A stretch of DNA of 64,000 bases from Membranipora membranacea (Eukaryota > Bryozoa > Gymnolaemata > Cheilostomatida > Membraniporidae): NCBI GenBank assembly GCA_914767715.1, contig OU612070.1, positions 10,681,501 through 10,745,500 on the forward strand, given 5' to 3'. The notes under the pieces are model-generated. The model was not told where the DNA came from, did no database searches, and worked only from the letters and a program-made list of their open reading frames with translations. This document shows positions 21,195 to 36,200 of the stretch, in pieces. Within the stretch, counting starts at the first letter, position 1; every line of letters begins with the position of its first letter. The position numbers were made by a program, and so were the translations under genes.

Positions 21195-21236
21195 GAATAA
21201 TATAAATATAATAATAATAATATAATAAATATAATT
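21195..21236. repeat. (TAA)n-type microsatellite upstream of Nav start
   Basis: ATAATATAAATATAATAAT-type simple sequence about 50 bp upstream (minus strand) of the start codon, within the 5' leader or its intron. Confidence 0.8.
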
Positions 21237-24200
21237 GACATGTGCTCAAATTAACACATTTACTGCTTTCCTCAATGTTTTATGGTCCAACATAAGAGAA
21301 GGGCATTTAATCAGTAACCCACAACACATTTTTCAGGATTTTCTTGGCAGACCAGGCCATCGTTGTTGAAGCAGCATTGTAGTAGGGAATATCATTATGC
21401 CTGTTTCTAAGCAGAGAATTAATATTGAGATTTGATTTGATGGATAATTCACAAAAGATAAAAACCTCGCAGTGACACATCTCTGTATACCTATGTACAA
21501 AACTAATCCTGGTGATGAATCAGGGGATAAAATTTCATCGCCGGCGCCAAGTGATTCCGACCCACAGGTTCTGTACAAAATAGTTACCAAATCCGTAAAA
21601 GTACTGAAACAGGACAAGCAGAGGAATTATAGCAATGTGAACTATTTTAGTATCTTCGATAAATAGACTTGTCTAGAAAGCCACGTACATGACAATCTTA
21701 CATCATCAGACAGATATTTGTATAGAATATGGCTGGGGGACAAAACTCCATCTGACAAACTTTTGAATCAACCCATTGACAAAGTGACAGAGTCGTATCA
21801 ATATTTTTGTAGAGAAGTGATAGTTTTAGATAGTGATAGGTTAGTGACATTGATAACTAAGAAATGATCTTATGTTTTGAATAGTTTGAAATAAGTACCT
21901 AACATATTTAATAATTTCAGCACTTAATATGTTGCTGAGGCGATGTTCTTTTGGCACAGATCAACACAAACTATCCGACATCGGTTGAGAAAGAATTCGA
22001 ACATGAGGGTAAAATCGAACTAATTAGAAAATTTTCCTCGAATATCATTCATCAATCTAGTTAGAGGCACCAAGGGGAAATCCAATAAAAGTAAACATCC
22101 CATTCCAGCCATCGTCAAACGGTCATTAACCTTTTCAAAAGTCAAAATTTGGAAGGAGCTCAAATTCTACACAAATTAACTTAGACTATACAAACACCAA
22201 GAAGCTAAGTCTCCTGGTTGGTCTGTTGATTTGGTAATGTGATACTAAATCACAAGAGATGATCGATATAATGTTTGTCAGAAAACCACAACGCAACTTA
22301 TGTCAATGATATAACGTAAATAAGATACATGAGAGCATTCTGGGAATTCCAGGTTTAAGGATGCATTGTGGGAAAGTTGTCAACATGCTCTGTTGATCAT
22401 GTGACTTTTGCCTAAACTGCCAAACCGGAAGATCTATCCCGCAACTGAAAAGTAGCTCTCCTCTCCTGGAATATCAATGGAAGTCACTAGAACAACTCAG
22501 TCGGAAAGTTGAGTGGGAGGTGACTCGTAATGGCCACTTTAACTCACCAGTACCCATTATCCACATTCATATGCTAGATTAGCCAAATCATATGACTTTG
22601 ACCTTTTTCATTGACAGACTTTTCACTGGAATATGCCCAATTCTTGCTCGTGCTGACTGGCTAGCTTTATGCTTTATGCCCTATATTGTCACCCGCTGAC
22701 ATCATGCGATAACTATACGAGACCGAGTCTCAAATTAACAACTCATCATCACCTGTTGAATAAGCACGACCTTCCCTCTCCAAACATCACAAAACATCAC
22801 AAACCAACAAAAAGGTGATAAAACAAGCAAACTATGTGTGGGTAAAAGATTGTTTACTATCACAACATATGTTGATGAATGGTGGGTAACATATGAGATT
22901 TCGAAACTTTGAGACAGATCTATTCTGACAGCCTCTCTGAGCATGAATAATGCAATTTAAATGTACATATCTTTATCATTGTAAGCAAATCATTGTCAGC
23001 GGTGTGGTCATATAGCTATGAATCAGGGAGGCTCGGACTAGAGACGACAAGACAGCCATTCAGCTATTTGAGTGTCCATTTCCATCAGCAAAGTCATTGA
23101 CATCAGTTACAATATTTTCTGGACACTGCAATAACCAAACTCTGAACATAGAAGTACAATAAAAAAACAAAAGTGCATGGGCTTGACCCTTGTAGCAACA
23201 AAATAATAGAATAACTTTCCCAGAAAAACTCGTGATAGAATCAATGTTGTCACTCCTACAAGCCTCGAAGGAGGGTTAGAAACTCTGTGATCTTCACTTG
23301 ATGTATACGCCTGACCCCCAACAATAAAAAGCATCCCTTCAGGGTACTAATCAATACTTCGCCAAAACCATCGCTTTATAAAATCATTTATCTCATGACC
23401 TAAATTGACGACACTCACAAAAATAATACTCGTCGATACGCCCTGAGGCAGCGGCCTATGTCCAGGCAGCTAGTCCACAGGGAAACCGACTGAGCTAATT
23501 ACAGAATGGGATAAATTACCAAAAACAGCATGCATATAGAGAAAATTGAATCATACACAAACCATTACATACCATAATTATTTTTATACATTGCACTACA
23601 GTTTTAATTAAAAATATTCCTTACTTCTTCTATTTTGCAAATCAATGAATACTATCAGTTGAGTTTGCGAAGACCTGAAACAATACTGATAGACACAACT
23701 TTTCCACTTTTTCAAAACTCATTCCTTTGCGACGCCTTGCAACCCTGAATATGCACACTATTACTGCTACCATCCTTTGAAAATCTTGATCGAAGCAAAA
23801 CGTGGTCGAGATTATTCTATTCTTGTGGAATAGCAGAATCTCGGTCGCGTTTGAGAAAAGAAAGAAGAAAACATTCACACATGCTGAACTCACCACTCGA
23901 CTCAACTCAATCGCAGTCTACATCCGATTGGTTGCTGATGATACTAGAAGATGAATTAGCTGCCATCAAAATGTATTATTTCATCTTATTCACACTCGAG
24001 TCTTATCAATGCTGTATTCATTGACATGATTTAGACATCAATTCTTTCTTTATACACAAAGCAAAAACTTGCAGTATTTTACCCAATTTTCAACTGCTCA
24101 CACGGCATGCAAATCACCTAGGCCAACAAAAGGCTATACATTAGTGTCCAAAAACATTGGGATTCATCAGTAAGTGAGTGTCCGGGCATAAAAGACAGTG

Positions 24201-27200
24201 AATTCCGTACCAGTGTCATCCAGTGTCATTCTATGTCAACGGTAGAATATAAATCTTACGTAACGATAAATAAGTCAGACTGAATCGAGAGTCACAGATC
24301 CTCACACGAAATCTCACATCAAAATTTAGCCAGAAGATTATTTCAACTGCCAAAATTTGAGCAAAAATATGGATCCAACTCATCTCCCCTCAAGCATTGT
24401 TTTAAATAGAAGTAGAAATGGATCAAATTGCAGCCATAATTTGCAAGGTTGGTCAGCGACATCAAGGACTCATTTCTCAGAATAGAATGACAAATGCAGC
24501 GTATTACAGCGTATTACAGCGTGGGAGTTTAAGTGAGTACGGACAGCTGACAAGTAGTGATCACCAGATGAGCCATAAATATAAATACACCGCATGCATC
24601 CGAAGTTCATAATTGGTCCAAAACGAGGCGAATTTTGCCGACAGATTGTTGCAGCGTTTACAGTATGATCGAATAGGTTGAACTCTTCTCCGGTGTAACT
24701 ATGGACAAAACAGGTGATTTCTTTTTATAGCAGCCCCATACATCTGGTACCATATATCATATATCCCAATCTGCCCTAGGCGTATTTATCATCAACAGTA
24801 TAAACGAGGCGGCTATTCACTAACTAGCCCGATAAAACAACACTGCTATTCCTGCGGACTCCATGTGGCTGTGTATAAGTCGAGTACCAATCTATTTTTC
24901 CAGCATTCTTATTTTTGCAGAACAGCAGGCAGCACAGTTTATGCACAGCTAGTGAGAAAAAATAGCAGTACGCAATCATTAATCGCTTATGATGCTCGTA
25001 TATTACATAATCAACTGACAAAGTATTTTTTTATTATTATTCAATATGAGTGGATTGGCATGACTTGAGTCGGAATTCAATATACCCCAGCGCTGCCAGA
25101 GCTATTATTCTTCAAAGAGTCAGCCAAATAATATCCACCGCGTATGTAGAAATGTCTATTCTGATTACAAACTGTTCAAGTTGAAAGCCATTTGAAATTG
25201 CCACCCCTGCAGTCCTACGCTCAAGGTCAACTAAGGGCCATAACACAGCTGCTTAAATCAAATTCATCAAACTTTTCCTGAGGAGCTGGTGCTAAGCTGG
25301 GTTTCCGCGTGATTTAGAACAAATAACAAGGGCATAATGGCTCCACTGAGTTGTCTTCACATTTCATGTCACCTTAATCTGCGAAACAAATTATTACACT
25401 TCCCGTCAGCTAGTTCTATCTTGACCAACACCCTCATTCCTGAGCAAAATATATGGCATCTTATTTCTCTCTAGTCTGCCCGAATCATTGTTTGTCAACA
25501 GCAAGATAACCACTCAACAACAGACTATCAGCAGAGAGATGTGAACATTAGGAACTCCTAAATGACAGCAAACATTAGGCAGCAGCATCCTCATGAGTGA
25601 GTATACACAGGGCAATTTAGATCGATCAATATAGTTTATGAATAATGAAAACAGGAATATGACCAAAATATTCCTACATATCCAACATAATTGCGTCTAA
25701 TTTACCCACTTGACCAGTATTTGAGCACCGTAGTATCTCATCCACGCAGAACACAAACTATACATACACCATCGTCACTTGTGAGGAAAATCGACAACAT
25801 ATATGTAAAGAATGGGTATTCCCTGCAGGCCTTCATTACAGCACAGCATTACATATTGCCATTTTCCAGATAACTAAACACAATAAAGCTTTCTGGATAG
25901 ATTAGCTGTCGCTGCTAACCTTACTCTAAACAGCAGCAGCATCATCAAGTTGAAGGGAAGCCGTTGTTTATTCTAAAAAAAACTACATGGTGAATGTACG
26001 CGACAGGATGATCACCCCTGAATTTATTAGGTCATGTATTAGCGAGTAGGGATAAGATCAGTCATGATGATGCAGTTCCAGGATACTCAAAACAAGTCAC
26101 AACCAAGTTTAACTGTTGAATATAAGAGCAGAAAGGTTTCGAAAAACAATATAAAGAGCGCTATTCGTGTTGTATAACTAATTTTTGAGATGGAAACGCT
26201 TATTTATTGAGAAGTAAAACCAAGTGCATCTACCCTATGTCAATGACTGCATATATCTACATTGCTCACCGATTTGCTTGTAAATACTTCCAGACGTGTG
26301 TCACTACAAACATGTATTTATATCCATCAGGGATGCCGGTCCAGTTGATTCTGTATATACTAAATTTAATTGCTGCCTACTCTTGCGCTGCTAAGCACAA
26401 TAAGAATAGCAATCGGAGCTCATCATCAAAAATTTCGTCGACTAAACCTGCAGCTCGAAATGCTCAGAGAAATAATTAGCTCTGATAGAAGAATAATTGT
26501 GCGAGCTCAGCTATGCTACAGAGTCATCATCATTCATCACCGAATTATTATGATTTACACGGTTATGTAGCAACTTGTTTTCCTCAATGAGTGTATGGTG
26601 TATGATTTACAACCTGTCTGTTAGTTTGTATAGGAGGGCAACTCGGAGTCACAACAACACCGAGTTCGGACGCGCCAGTAAACTGTCAGCTTTTAAATCG
26701 ATTGTTATATGGATTACAAACTGACCAACTTTCTATTCTCACTTTTCACCGCCATGTCCTGATCGGGTGGTGGGCATTTGCCTGACCAACTTCATATGTT
26801 ACATGTGTTATATTATAATTGGCAGCATGGCAGCACTAGGAAAGGAACATGTTAACAGATATATAAACGCATTTATCATAGGCACCTGTTCTAAAACCTG
26901 CATCCAGCAAAATACAAACCATTTATGGGCAAAGGACCAGCTTGAATTCAGACTTTTGAAAATCTTAGAGGAATCCAAAATCCAACAACGGCAATGTGAT
27001 AATATTCTTCCTGCCCGAGCCCTCTAGCTTGGTCTGAGCTGTAGGGTCAGAAGTCAATGATCTAAGCTTCAACAAAATGATTACGAAAGAAGACCGACAA
27101 CAAAACCTCGAGAAGCCAACGCCTCCAGAATGATAATTATTATTGTGAGCAAGACAATGTGAAATACCTTTGGTGAGAATAATAAGAAACTTCTCCAATA

Positions 27201-29099
27201 TTTGAGCACGAGGATACATTACAAATCGACTTCTAAGGCTTCCTTCGATAATGACCCAGAAAGTGCCAGTTTTCTTTGATAATTAAGGCTCAAAATCTAA
27301 TCTGAGAAATCAAATCAGTATCAAGCTATACATTTACATAACTATTGGTAATACGATTAGCCGCTAGATCAAAATACAAATGGATTTGTCCCCCTTACCT
27401 TCTACTAATTTCAAACGATAGAAGTAAGTATATGTCGGCTAAAAAGTTCACGTTGTAATTTGTAACAACTCTCACCAAGTAAATGAGAAGTTAATTCCTC
27501 TGAGATATATAATGTGTGTCAGCTTCTTCCCTGCAGATTTGTTGTGTCAGCCGAATAGTCTGAAAGAATCCAACAGAGTTCGCAATAAGTAAATGTATTT
27601 AATCCAAAATGTAGACTGCTTCGTGAGCTTTGTGTTCCTCAAAATCCAAGATGGAGGTGTGTCTTCGGTTATAATGACGGTTGTTGAGCAGCGAATGCGA
27701 GTGCTGACCATCAACATCAATGCCAAAATATGGAGTTTATTCTCTTCACATAGCGCAATTGACGGGACAACTCCTAAGGGGTGGATCGTAATTCAGGACT
27801 TGAGGGGTGCTTGTTGAATTTCAGGAAACCAAGTCCAAATTTGATATAGTAACAAAGGGCCAACAACCAACGATTGAATAAGCCCTATGTAGCAAACAAA
27901 ACGATAAGAATACCTAAAAGAGAAGAGCTTTCCAGTACAAGAATAATTTTTTATCTACCCCTTTCTGGCACATTCACATCACGATGACTGCTCATGAAAA
28001 TTGGTGTACCTAACCAATTGATCTGTCAACTATGATTAGAGAATTTGTCAGCAAATAAAATAACATTGTGATCATCTTCTATTTGTTTTCAGGGTAAGCA
28101 TGTCATGACAGTATAATCATGTGTTAATTGTGGAGTTGCTATCAAATAGCCATCCACATGAGAGCAGCGCTTTTTGAAAAGGAAAAAAATGACCTCTACA
28201 ACCACAATCAATAATGAGACCCACTGATGAATCAGAGACAATAATGACAACATAATTCTCATTATACAGGTAGATAAGTGGTACAGGAGAAATAACCTGC
28301 ATGACCGGTCCTTTGAAATAGCACTGCTAATCTGAAAAGGGTTTGCGCGAAAACGGGCTGACAGGGGTTTTGCCGAGTTTATCTATCGTGTCCATATTCA
28401 GACTCATTACATACAAGAGCTGCCATAAGGTCCTTATCACCCTTGACTGGACCAAGCATGTTGTGTCATTTTCTAAATGAGAGCACTGAAACTTCCCGTG
28501 ACATTTTGGGCAGTCAAATGCAGGAAAAAAACGAAATCCAAGCCACAAGTTATTCTTATTATCTTCAACACCATAATGTGGTATAAACATTTATGCACAG
28601 AAAACTACAAAATATCAAACTGTATTTGAACTAAACGATTGCAAAGCTTAGCAGATAGCGCCCACATCTTGAGCTTCATCTGTCCCACTATAGCAGCTCA
28701 AAGAAAATGACAAATGACATGCCAGCTATACATACAGGGCACATCACAATCTTGTAAAAAAGGGTGGTCGGCTGAGTTGATTAGTTGACAGGTAGGTGAT
28801 GATGCAACATACTAAAAGAGTCATCAAGTTTCCATTTTGCTTCTACTGAGAACGTGCAATGTAAATATATCTTCCAGACACAATCCATTCAATTTTTTGG
28901 CATATCATTTTCTGGAACAAATCTTTTATAATCGTGGCAATGATCAATTCTCAAAGGATGAGCCAAAGACGATAACAGCATGACGTCACAAAACCCGTAC
29001 CCTGAGGATGGAACAGCTAAGGACTCAGGCAGGCAGCAAGTTTGCAATGGTGATACTCTGACTCAGTTTTTAATCTGTTGCAAAATTGGGTTGTTTTTA

Positions 29100-29199
29100 A
29101 AATTCCCACAATGCAATAAAAGCTTAAATTTCCTAGTTTCTGACCAAGGAGTTAACTCCGACAAATCACTTTGATTCCATTCAATTGCATTGTGGGATA
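29100..29199. mobile_element. MITE-like element with ATTCCCACAATGCAAT ends
   Basis: Left end ATTCCCACAATGCAAT, right end ATTGCATTGTGGGATA, about 100 bp, non-coding interior. Same terminal motif as the elements at 12166 and 57429. Confidence 0.65.
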
Positions 29200-30208
29200 C
29201 TATCAAACAAGCCTAATCCGAGAAAGACAAAATTATCGCATCGAGGTTGTCAGGGCCCAAGGAAAATGAAATTGGAGGAGTTTGCTATTTATTGTCTCTC
29301 AAATATAATGTTGCTTCATCATCCTCGGGCAAGCTAAAATTCATTTGACATTCATTTAGTATAAAGTAGAGCGTCACCGGCCGGCCTTCAGCCGCTATGC
29401 AGCCTGAGGTTAGGGTGACACTAGGTGAAAAATAAACAGTAGCCACCCCACACCACGTCCGCGTGTACTTGTGTGTGGCTATAACTGGATAACAAGTTAT
29501 TTTTGGTCCTTCACCAAGCCCTGAAATTAATCAGCGGCTCTTTTTATCCTCAAAGAGCACAAGCAAAGGACAGACCACAAAGTAAAGCAAAACTGAGAAT
29601 GGTACTAGCTGTGAGCGATAACCCTCATTCATGGACAGTACAACAGAAAGCTTCTCTGACATCCAAACCACAATGCAGAAAGTCTCCAGGGAGCTGGTCT
29701 AAATAGTTACCCAACTAGTTCACATATGTTGCATAGTATGACATTAACCGTCTGACTGAAAGTACAGCCAGCAGTCAGCTTCCATCAGTACCATTGATTT
29801 CAAATGTCTGACAAAATGAGTAAGCTATTGGCAGATTCATCTGCAGTTTACAATGATTCCAACTCCTATCTATCAATGGAGCAAAATTCAAAGAAAACAA
29901 CTTACACATTTTTTATACGAAAACAATGGAAAACGTAACAATAGTTTGACAAAATAATTTTCCTTTTCTGTCATCTTCAACAAGCCACTGATTCATGGTC
30001 TGCTTTAAAAATAGTAGACTACCAGAGTGCCATCTTTTATCACAATGGTTTCTCATTCCTGTCAAACTCAAAGATCATTTTACCGTAGCGAGAATACCGT
30101 CATAGAAAAGGGATAACAAATCTTTTTCCAAGCTAAGGAAAAGTCATAAAACACATCAGTATAAAGGATGTTTAATCTGAGGCAGCATCTTAGCATGGCA
30201 GTATAACA

Positions 30209-30236
30209 CAGAGTAAGGACATATGTCCTTACTCTG
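30209..30236. repeat. 28-bp perfect palindrome
   Basis: CAGAGTAAGGACAT followed directly by its reverse complement. Flanked by ATAACAC-like sequence on both sides. Closely related in sequence to the palindrome at 62631. Confidence 0.85.
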
Positions 30237-33200
30237 GGAGCATAACACCCACGCTCAAAGTGCTGGAGACAACAACATCAACAACCTAACCTGCCTACCT
30301 ATCATTGAGTAATCAATCAATCTGTCTTCTCATTGTGACAACATAATCTCTAGAAAAAGAATGACCAAATCCAAACCACAAGGTAATCACATTGGCTGAC
30401 TCCAGTTTATATTTGTTTGCTCTCTAAATATCATAAAACCAACTTTAGGACAGCATTTCTAAATATAGAACGTCTTATGTCACTTTTTAAGCATTGTTTA
30501 GATGGGGGTGTGAAAGTGATGAACATTATAAGATCATTACTGTAGCCACAACCTGACAAGAGATAGATAGTGCCACTTGGAGTTGTAGCGGTGGTTATAT
30601 TACAACAAACTCGATCAGCTTTACCTCCGGTTTTCGTAGTGGTTTCTCTCGAAAGAACAATCATATATATAGGGGTTGACAACAGACCACCAATAGAACC
30701 GCCTCATCATTTGAATAGCTGTATGATGCTAAACATGACAAAGGTCATCACCATTAACATATATATGCGTTCATTTGTTTATGGTCATCACAATTGGAGC
30801 ACATACTCAAATGTAAAAACCACAAAGCCAATGAAATACATGCAAGAAGCAAATCCACTAATAATACTATATATATATAGAGTCAAACTCATCATTTCCT
30901 AGATATTTTGATTTCGTGGAGGGTGGACATTTCAAACGACCGGACACCAATAAAGAGCAAATTAGTTGAGCCACAAACACTGGCCCAATAATGTGAACAT
31001 GTTAATAATTGATCATCTCAGTGCAAATTAGATTAAATCTCCTGTAGAACACAGAAACAAGAAAGAAGGGATTGTCTTTCATCAGTTGGTCTCAAATCAG
31101 CTTGACCTAGCCCAACCATAGATCAAGCATGATCCAATTTGCCTGAATTTAGGGTTTTAGCTGGCGGCTCACTTGGAATTACCAGACTGCGGGCATATTG
31201 AATCAAACTAGCCCAACAACTGACAACGATTTTTGTGTGATATCAATCATTCTCAGTTTCTCATTTTCAAATGATTGTTATGGCCTTCTAAGTTACATCT
31301 TCGGAATGTCAACTATTGTCTACTTTAACATGCATGCCACATACGCAATATTTACATGCACCTACGTAAACCTCTTTACAGAAAACGACGTACTTTAAAA
31401 AAATCAGGGTACCCAGTCGTCCATAGCTTTGTTGTAGTAAAAGAATCATCCTTCGGGCTTAATTGGTTCTAACCTCAGGGCAGTATTTCGTCGTTACGCA
31501 ATGCAGTGACTACATATCAACAGTAGTCGGATAACGGTACATCGGGGACATGCATGTTGACAGTAGGAAGTCACGTAACGAGAGCTTAGAGCTTACAAAG
31601 TAAGAGGCTAAACCGCCCAACTGGGAAAACCAAAGATTCTTTCAACAACGGTAAAAGTTCAAACTTATCATCAAAAAGATAATAACAAAAATTGACCAAA
31701 AGCTTCTTTGAATAGCTAAATACCTAGAAATATAACAGTGATACAAGTATATCAAATTTCGTCAGCAAATAGATATGAAAAAGATGCTAAAACCCAAAGA
31801 GAATAAATGGTATATAAATTATTATTAGTTCATGAGCATAGCATAGCAAGGAACTCGAGGAAGGGATGGGAAGTGAAAACAAAAACCCAAACTAATCAAT
31901 GGTATCTTCAATAACGAGACGGCAGACAGTATCCCAATACTGTCCAAGGTCTTGAGGCTTTTTGGCAAGTTAATTCAGTTATAAATTCCCGGAGGAATGG
32001 TGCTGCTGAATATTTTAACAACTCACAGACATTTATGAATAAAAGTGATGATGATGATCTTAATATTACAAAGCTTCGGCTGCCGACGATTTGGTGCAGC
32101 AAGTAGCGTAGTCCATCCTGCTTTCAATGTATTACCTAATGAGCTCAACTGCGGACAACGACATCCGATAAAACATGTAGAAGCAGTGGTTGTAAAACGG
32201 CTACACTAACATGGAATCAAATTTCAAAGAATTGGAATCTGCTTTATCGAGTTATTACATTTCTGACATGATATTACAACTGTCCGGCCTACACTTGATG
32301 ATATAAGCCAGGAAAAGACAACAAATTATCGCTATGACAGGTCAGGCAAGTGTGCTGAACACATCAACAGCTACTGTCGAAAAGTAAAAAATAGCAGCAA
32401 CCCAGTCATAAAAAACTCAACACAGCAACATAGTTATCATTACACTGGCCATACAATAGCTCACAGCCCAGTTATACTAATTAACGACCAGAATCATAAA
32501 CCTAGGAATGAGAATTATGTATAATACAACATGACACTACACTGAGCAAGGTATAGAAATGCAAGTTTACTGCACTCTCGCCATCCCATTTTGTAAACAA
32601 CTAGCGGCAAAATCAATTTCCTGAATTAAGTTTCAGAGTTGTACTCTCTCTGACATAGTGGTGGTGTGATCTCTTTTTAGCAAACAGTCGCCAATCAGCA
32701 TGTGATTAATTTTCACTCACTACTACATAATCAACAAGCAATTATAAATAGCAGTTAAGGTCAGGGATAGTGCCAACAACGGAACAAGCTCAGATAACAG
32801 CGCATTTATAAATTCGCCAGATCCCACCTAAGAATGCGCAGACATAACAAATTACATGTGATTGAGTTTTTTTCGTACTATTCTGAATATTGAGTTCCGT
32901 TATGTAAGCTATTATGTTTACCATGCTGAGAAGCCCCATGCTGTCTTAGGCTGACTTATAGTTTCTACTAGGCGTATGTACAAAAAAGCGCTTCCAACAC
33001 ATACCATTTAAAAATATGTAACCTAAAAAGGACTATGACCTTAACGAAATGACACCATTTTGTGACAGCAAAACTAAAGGCTTGTGCCAGGTTGATTAAG
33101 TGAGCAGGGGGGGGGGGCACTCTGTCTAAGTACTGTCAGGGAATTATTTGTAGCTGTCACTCTTTGCTCATAGCTGAAACTCCCAGCCATCAATCTACTA

Positions 33201-36200
33201 AATATAACATCGTGACAATCGTGACCCCTGGATGGCTGCCGTTTTTAACTCTGTGACGATGAGCGACTAAAAGCATCTTAATACAAATAAAAACGGCTGA
33301 TACACCCGGCAGCTTAGTTCAATGAAAAAGTCAGTGTCAGCACCATCAGCAGTGGCAGCGGCAGTAGCATTGTGAAGTATTAGCTAATGACTCTGTGATT
33401 ATACATACATAATGTTACTTTGTACTGATGCTTGATGTCGTAACATACACTGAATTAAATCATTATTCAGATAATTCTATAATTAAGAGTAACTCTCCAT
33501 CCAACACTTGAATAGGAAGTATCTCCGTTGACCGTTGTCAAAGATTTAGCTGCCTGCTGCCTTTTAGCTGACAGTTTTGCTGCCGATTTGAGTTATTTAT
33601 AAGAAGCTAGACATAACAGAGAGGGCGAGTAACTATAGATTCGTGACTCTTTGTAAACAGATTACAGACTTCACAACAAAGGAAATCGCACCATTTACAT
33701 CCTCACCAAATAATCATTGAAACTTATGAAACATATTCGTCTGACACGATATGTAGCTATGCTCAAAGTTTGGCTATAAAGTCAATTTACAGAGTTCGAT
33801 GTGGCCTAGTTAAAATTTAGTAGCAACTTATGACATCTCAAAAGACACACAAGTCCAAAGATTTACATAAAACTGAAGCATCAAGTATCAACATCTCAGT
33901 AACATTGTGAATGTGCAACTGATGGAAACGGAATTTCTTAATCAAACTATTGTGAGGAAATTCACCATAATAATTCACCAATATTGTGACAAATCCTAAC
34001 ATACAGACGTTAGTAATGAGATTAGAAGTACAACTCAATGATATAAAGCAAAGCAGCTCCTGAATAATGCTGTTTTAAAAGCAGACAGTGGGGCCATAAA
34101 GGGAAAACCTATGGGAATACCCTAATACATAGCGCTGAAAAGGTGACATTATTTATAACAATCCAGTGACATCTCAAGCTCGTATAAACGAAACATGTGA
34201 CATCTTTGAACGTACCGACAGTAACATAAATACAAAATTCCCAACGCACATGCACACCTACACTTTTACGCAAAAACAATTCACCAAATCTATGACAACA
34301 CAACGCCTGGTTTGAAAGTCATCAAATCTCAATGTAGTTGGCAGCAATCCGGTGACAAAAACTAACGACACTGACGCTAAAAACTAGAACAAATCAGTTT
34401 AAAGCTACCTGTACTGTTCAAATTGAGTAGTAACATTTTAATCCATTTGATCAAAAGGTTCAATTAAAGTTGACAATTTCTATGTTTACTGAAGACTAAT
34501 GACAGAGAGTCATGTTTATATACGGCAGCACACTGAGGCAGCAGCTAAACACCTCCTGAATGTTATTGATCTCGCAATTAGCGCTTAAATACTGGCGGCT
34601 GTATACAAGATTCTTTTCGTGGAAAAACTACCACGTTTTTTTTAATGTCTGTAAAAATAGCATTAGACATGCACAGCGTAGTGCAGCGTGATTTTCCCAC
34701 AACTTAACAAAGAAGACAAGGAAATCAAATATTCTGATAAATGAAAAACAATACAATGATTCATAAATCTCTTTTTCATAGTCTGAGTGCACAGCTGATG
34801 TCTATTAGGATTTTGATTATGTCGCTTTGCTATCAAAATCCAAAAAAAAAACAGTCTGAACTAAAAGACTACAAATATCTACAACAGCCTTAACTGAAAG
34901 ACAACGTATATCTATGACGTGTCATGGGTCATTATGTCATGCCATAGAAATCACCAAACCTGAAATAGAATTGAGACCATAATAATGAAGGCCCGTAGGT
35001 TTGATGATTATGCACCTTCTGTGTGGTGAAACTTATTTACACAACAGCTTTCTTACCTCAAGTGGTCAGGTGTGTTATTATTATAACTGATGAGGCAAAG
35101 ATAGAATGATAATATTCCGGCAGCAGCGATCATACATCACATGTAGGGCAGATTCCTCAGTATGCTGCCGATGAGAAGAGGAATATGCTGCCCTCTCTTT
35201 CTCTCTGCTGTTTAACTGGTTAAACCTCAACAACGAGGACAGCAACAAAATAGCTCTCAATTATATCCAATTAGATCCACTGAAAATGACGATTCTTATT
35301 AGTAACAAGTGCATAAAAAACTCTGATCGAGTTGCAGCCACCTTTATTATATATATAAATAATGAGTTCCTCGCTAGGTGAAAAAGTATGTGTGCTAATT
35401 CTCTCTCGTCCAGCCCTATCCTACGGTAACGGGACAGCAGTGAATAGTTGACACACTGTGTGCGGTGAGGATACGAATGATTATCTAGTTGTCTATTGTT
35501 GCCTGGTCGTTCTGGACTCTCACTTATCCTGTTCTGTGAATAGATAATGAAGCAGAGAGTATAACGATGAATACTGTATCTTCTCCCTGGGGAAGCCAAG
35601 TCAATGAAGCTACAAACAATCCTTCGTATACACAAGCAAGCCTTAGTGCGCTGCCGCTGCTGCTGATGCCGACGTTGTGTTGTTATTACAGATGATAGAG
35701 TGAAGAGCTGATAATAAATAAAAGGTTCTCTCACTCTCACTCTTATTGATGATGATGATGATGATTTTGATGAGTATTTCTATTAGCTATGGATCGTAAA
35801 TGCACCATGAGACTGTTCCAGTGTTGTGGAAAGCAAGGCAGTAAAATAAAGACCAATAAACTGTGTTGCCGCTATCGCCAAAGGCAGCCTAAATAGCTAT
35901 CCGATATTTTTTCTGTGGCAGCAGGCAGCATCAGCATTGGAAGAGTAGCGGCGGCACACATATGCAGTCTATGTCATGGTATTGATTTACTCGATGGCAT
36001 ATTAATTCAACAAAGCACTGACACAATACATGTCCAATAGGGCATGTGATCGTTGCCGTAACATATCTAGTTTGTAATCTAACCGCTGTTAAAAACCAAC
36101 TCAGCTGTTCCTAACGGAATCATAATACAGTACTTTAATAAAAACCTTTTTCCTCCCTCAAACATATTTGTACCTTGATTGTCGTTGGTCTCTTGCACAT

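Noticed and set aside
35261-35740. 159-codon open frame on the minus strand
   Set aside because: Longest open frame in the upstream region, but no family resemblance and composition like the surrounding non-coding DNA; treated as chance.
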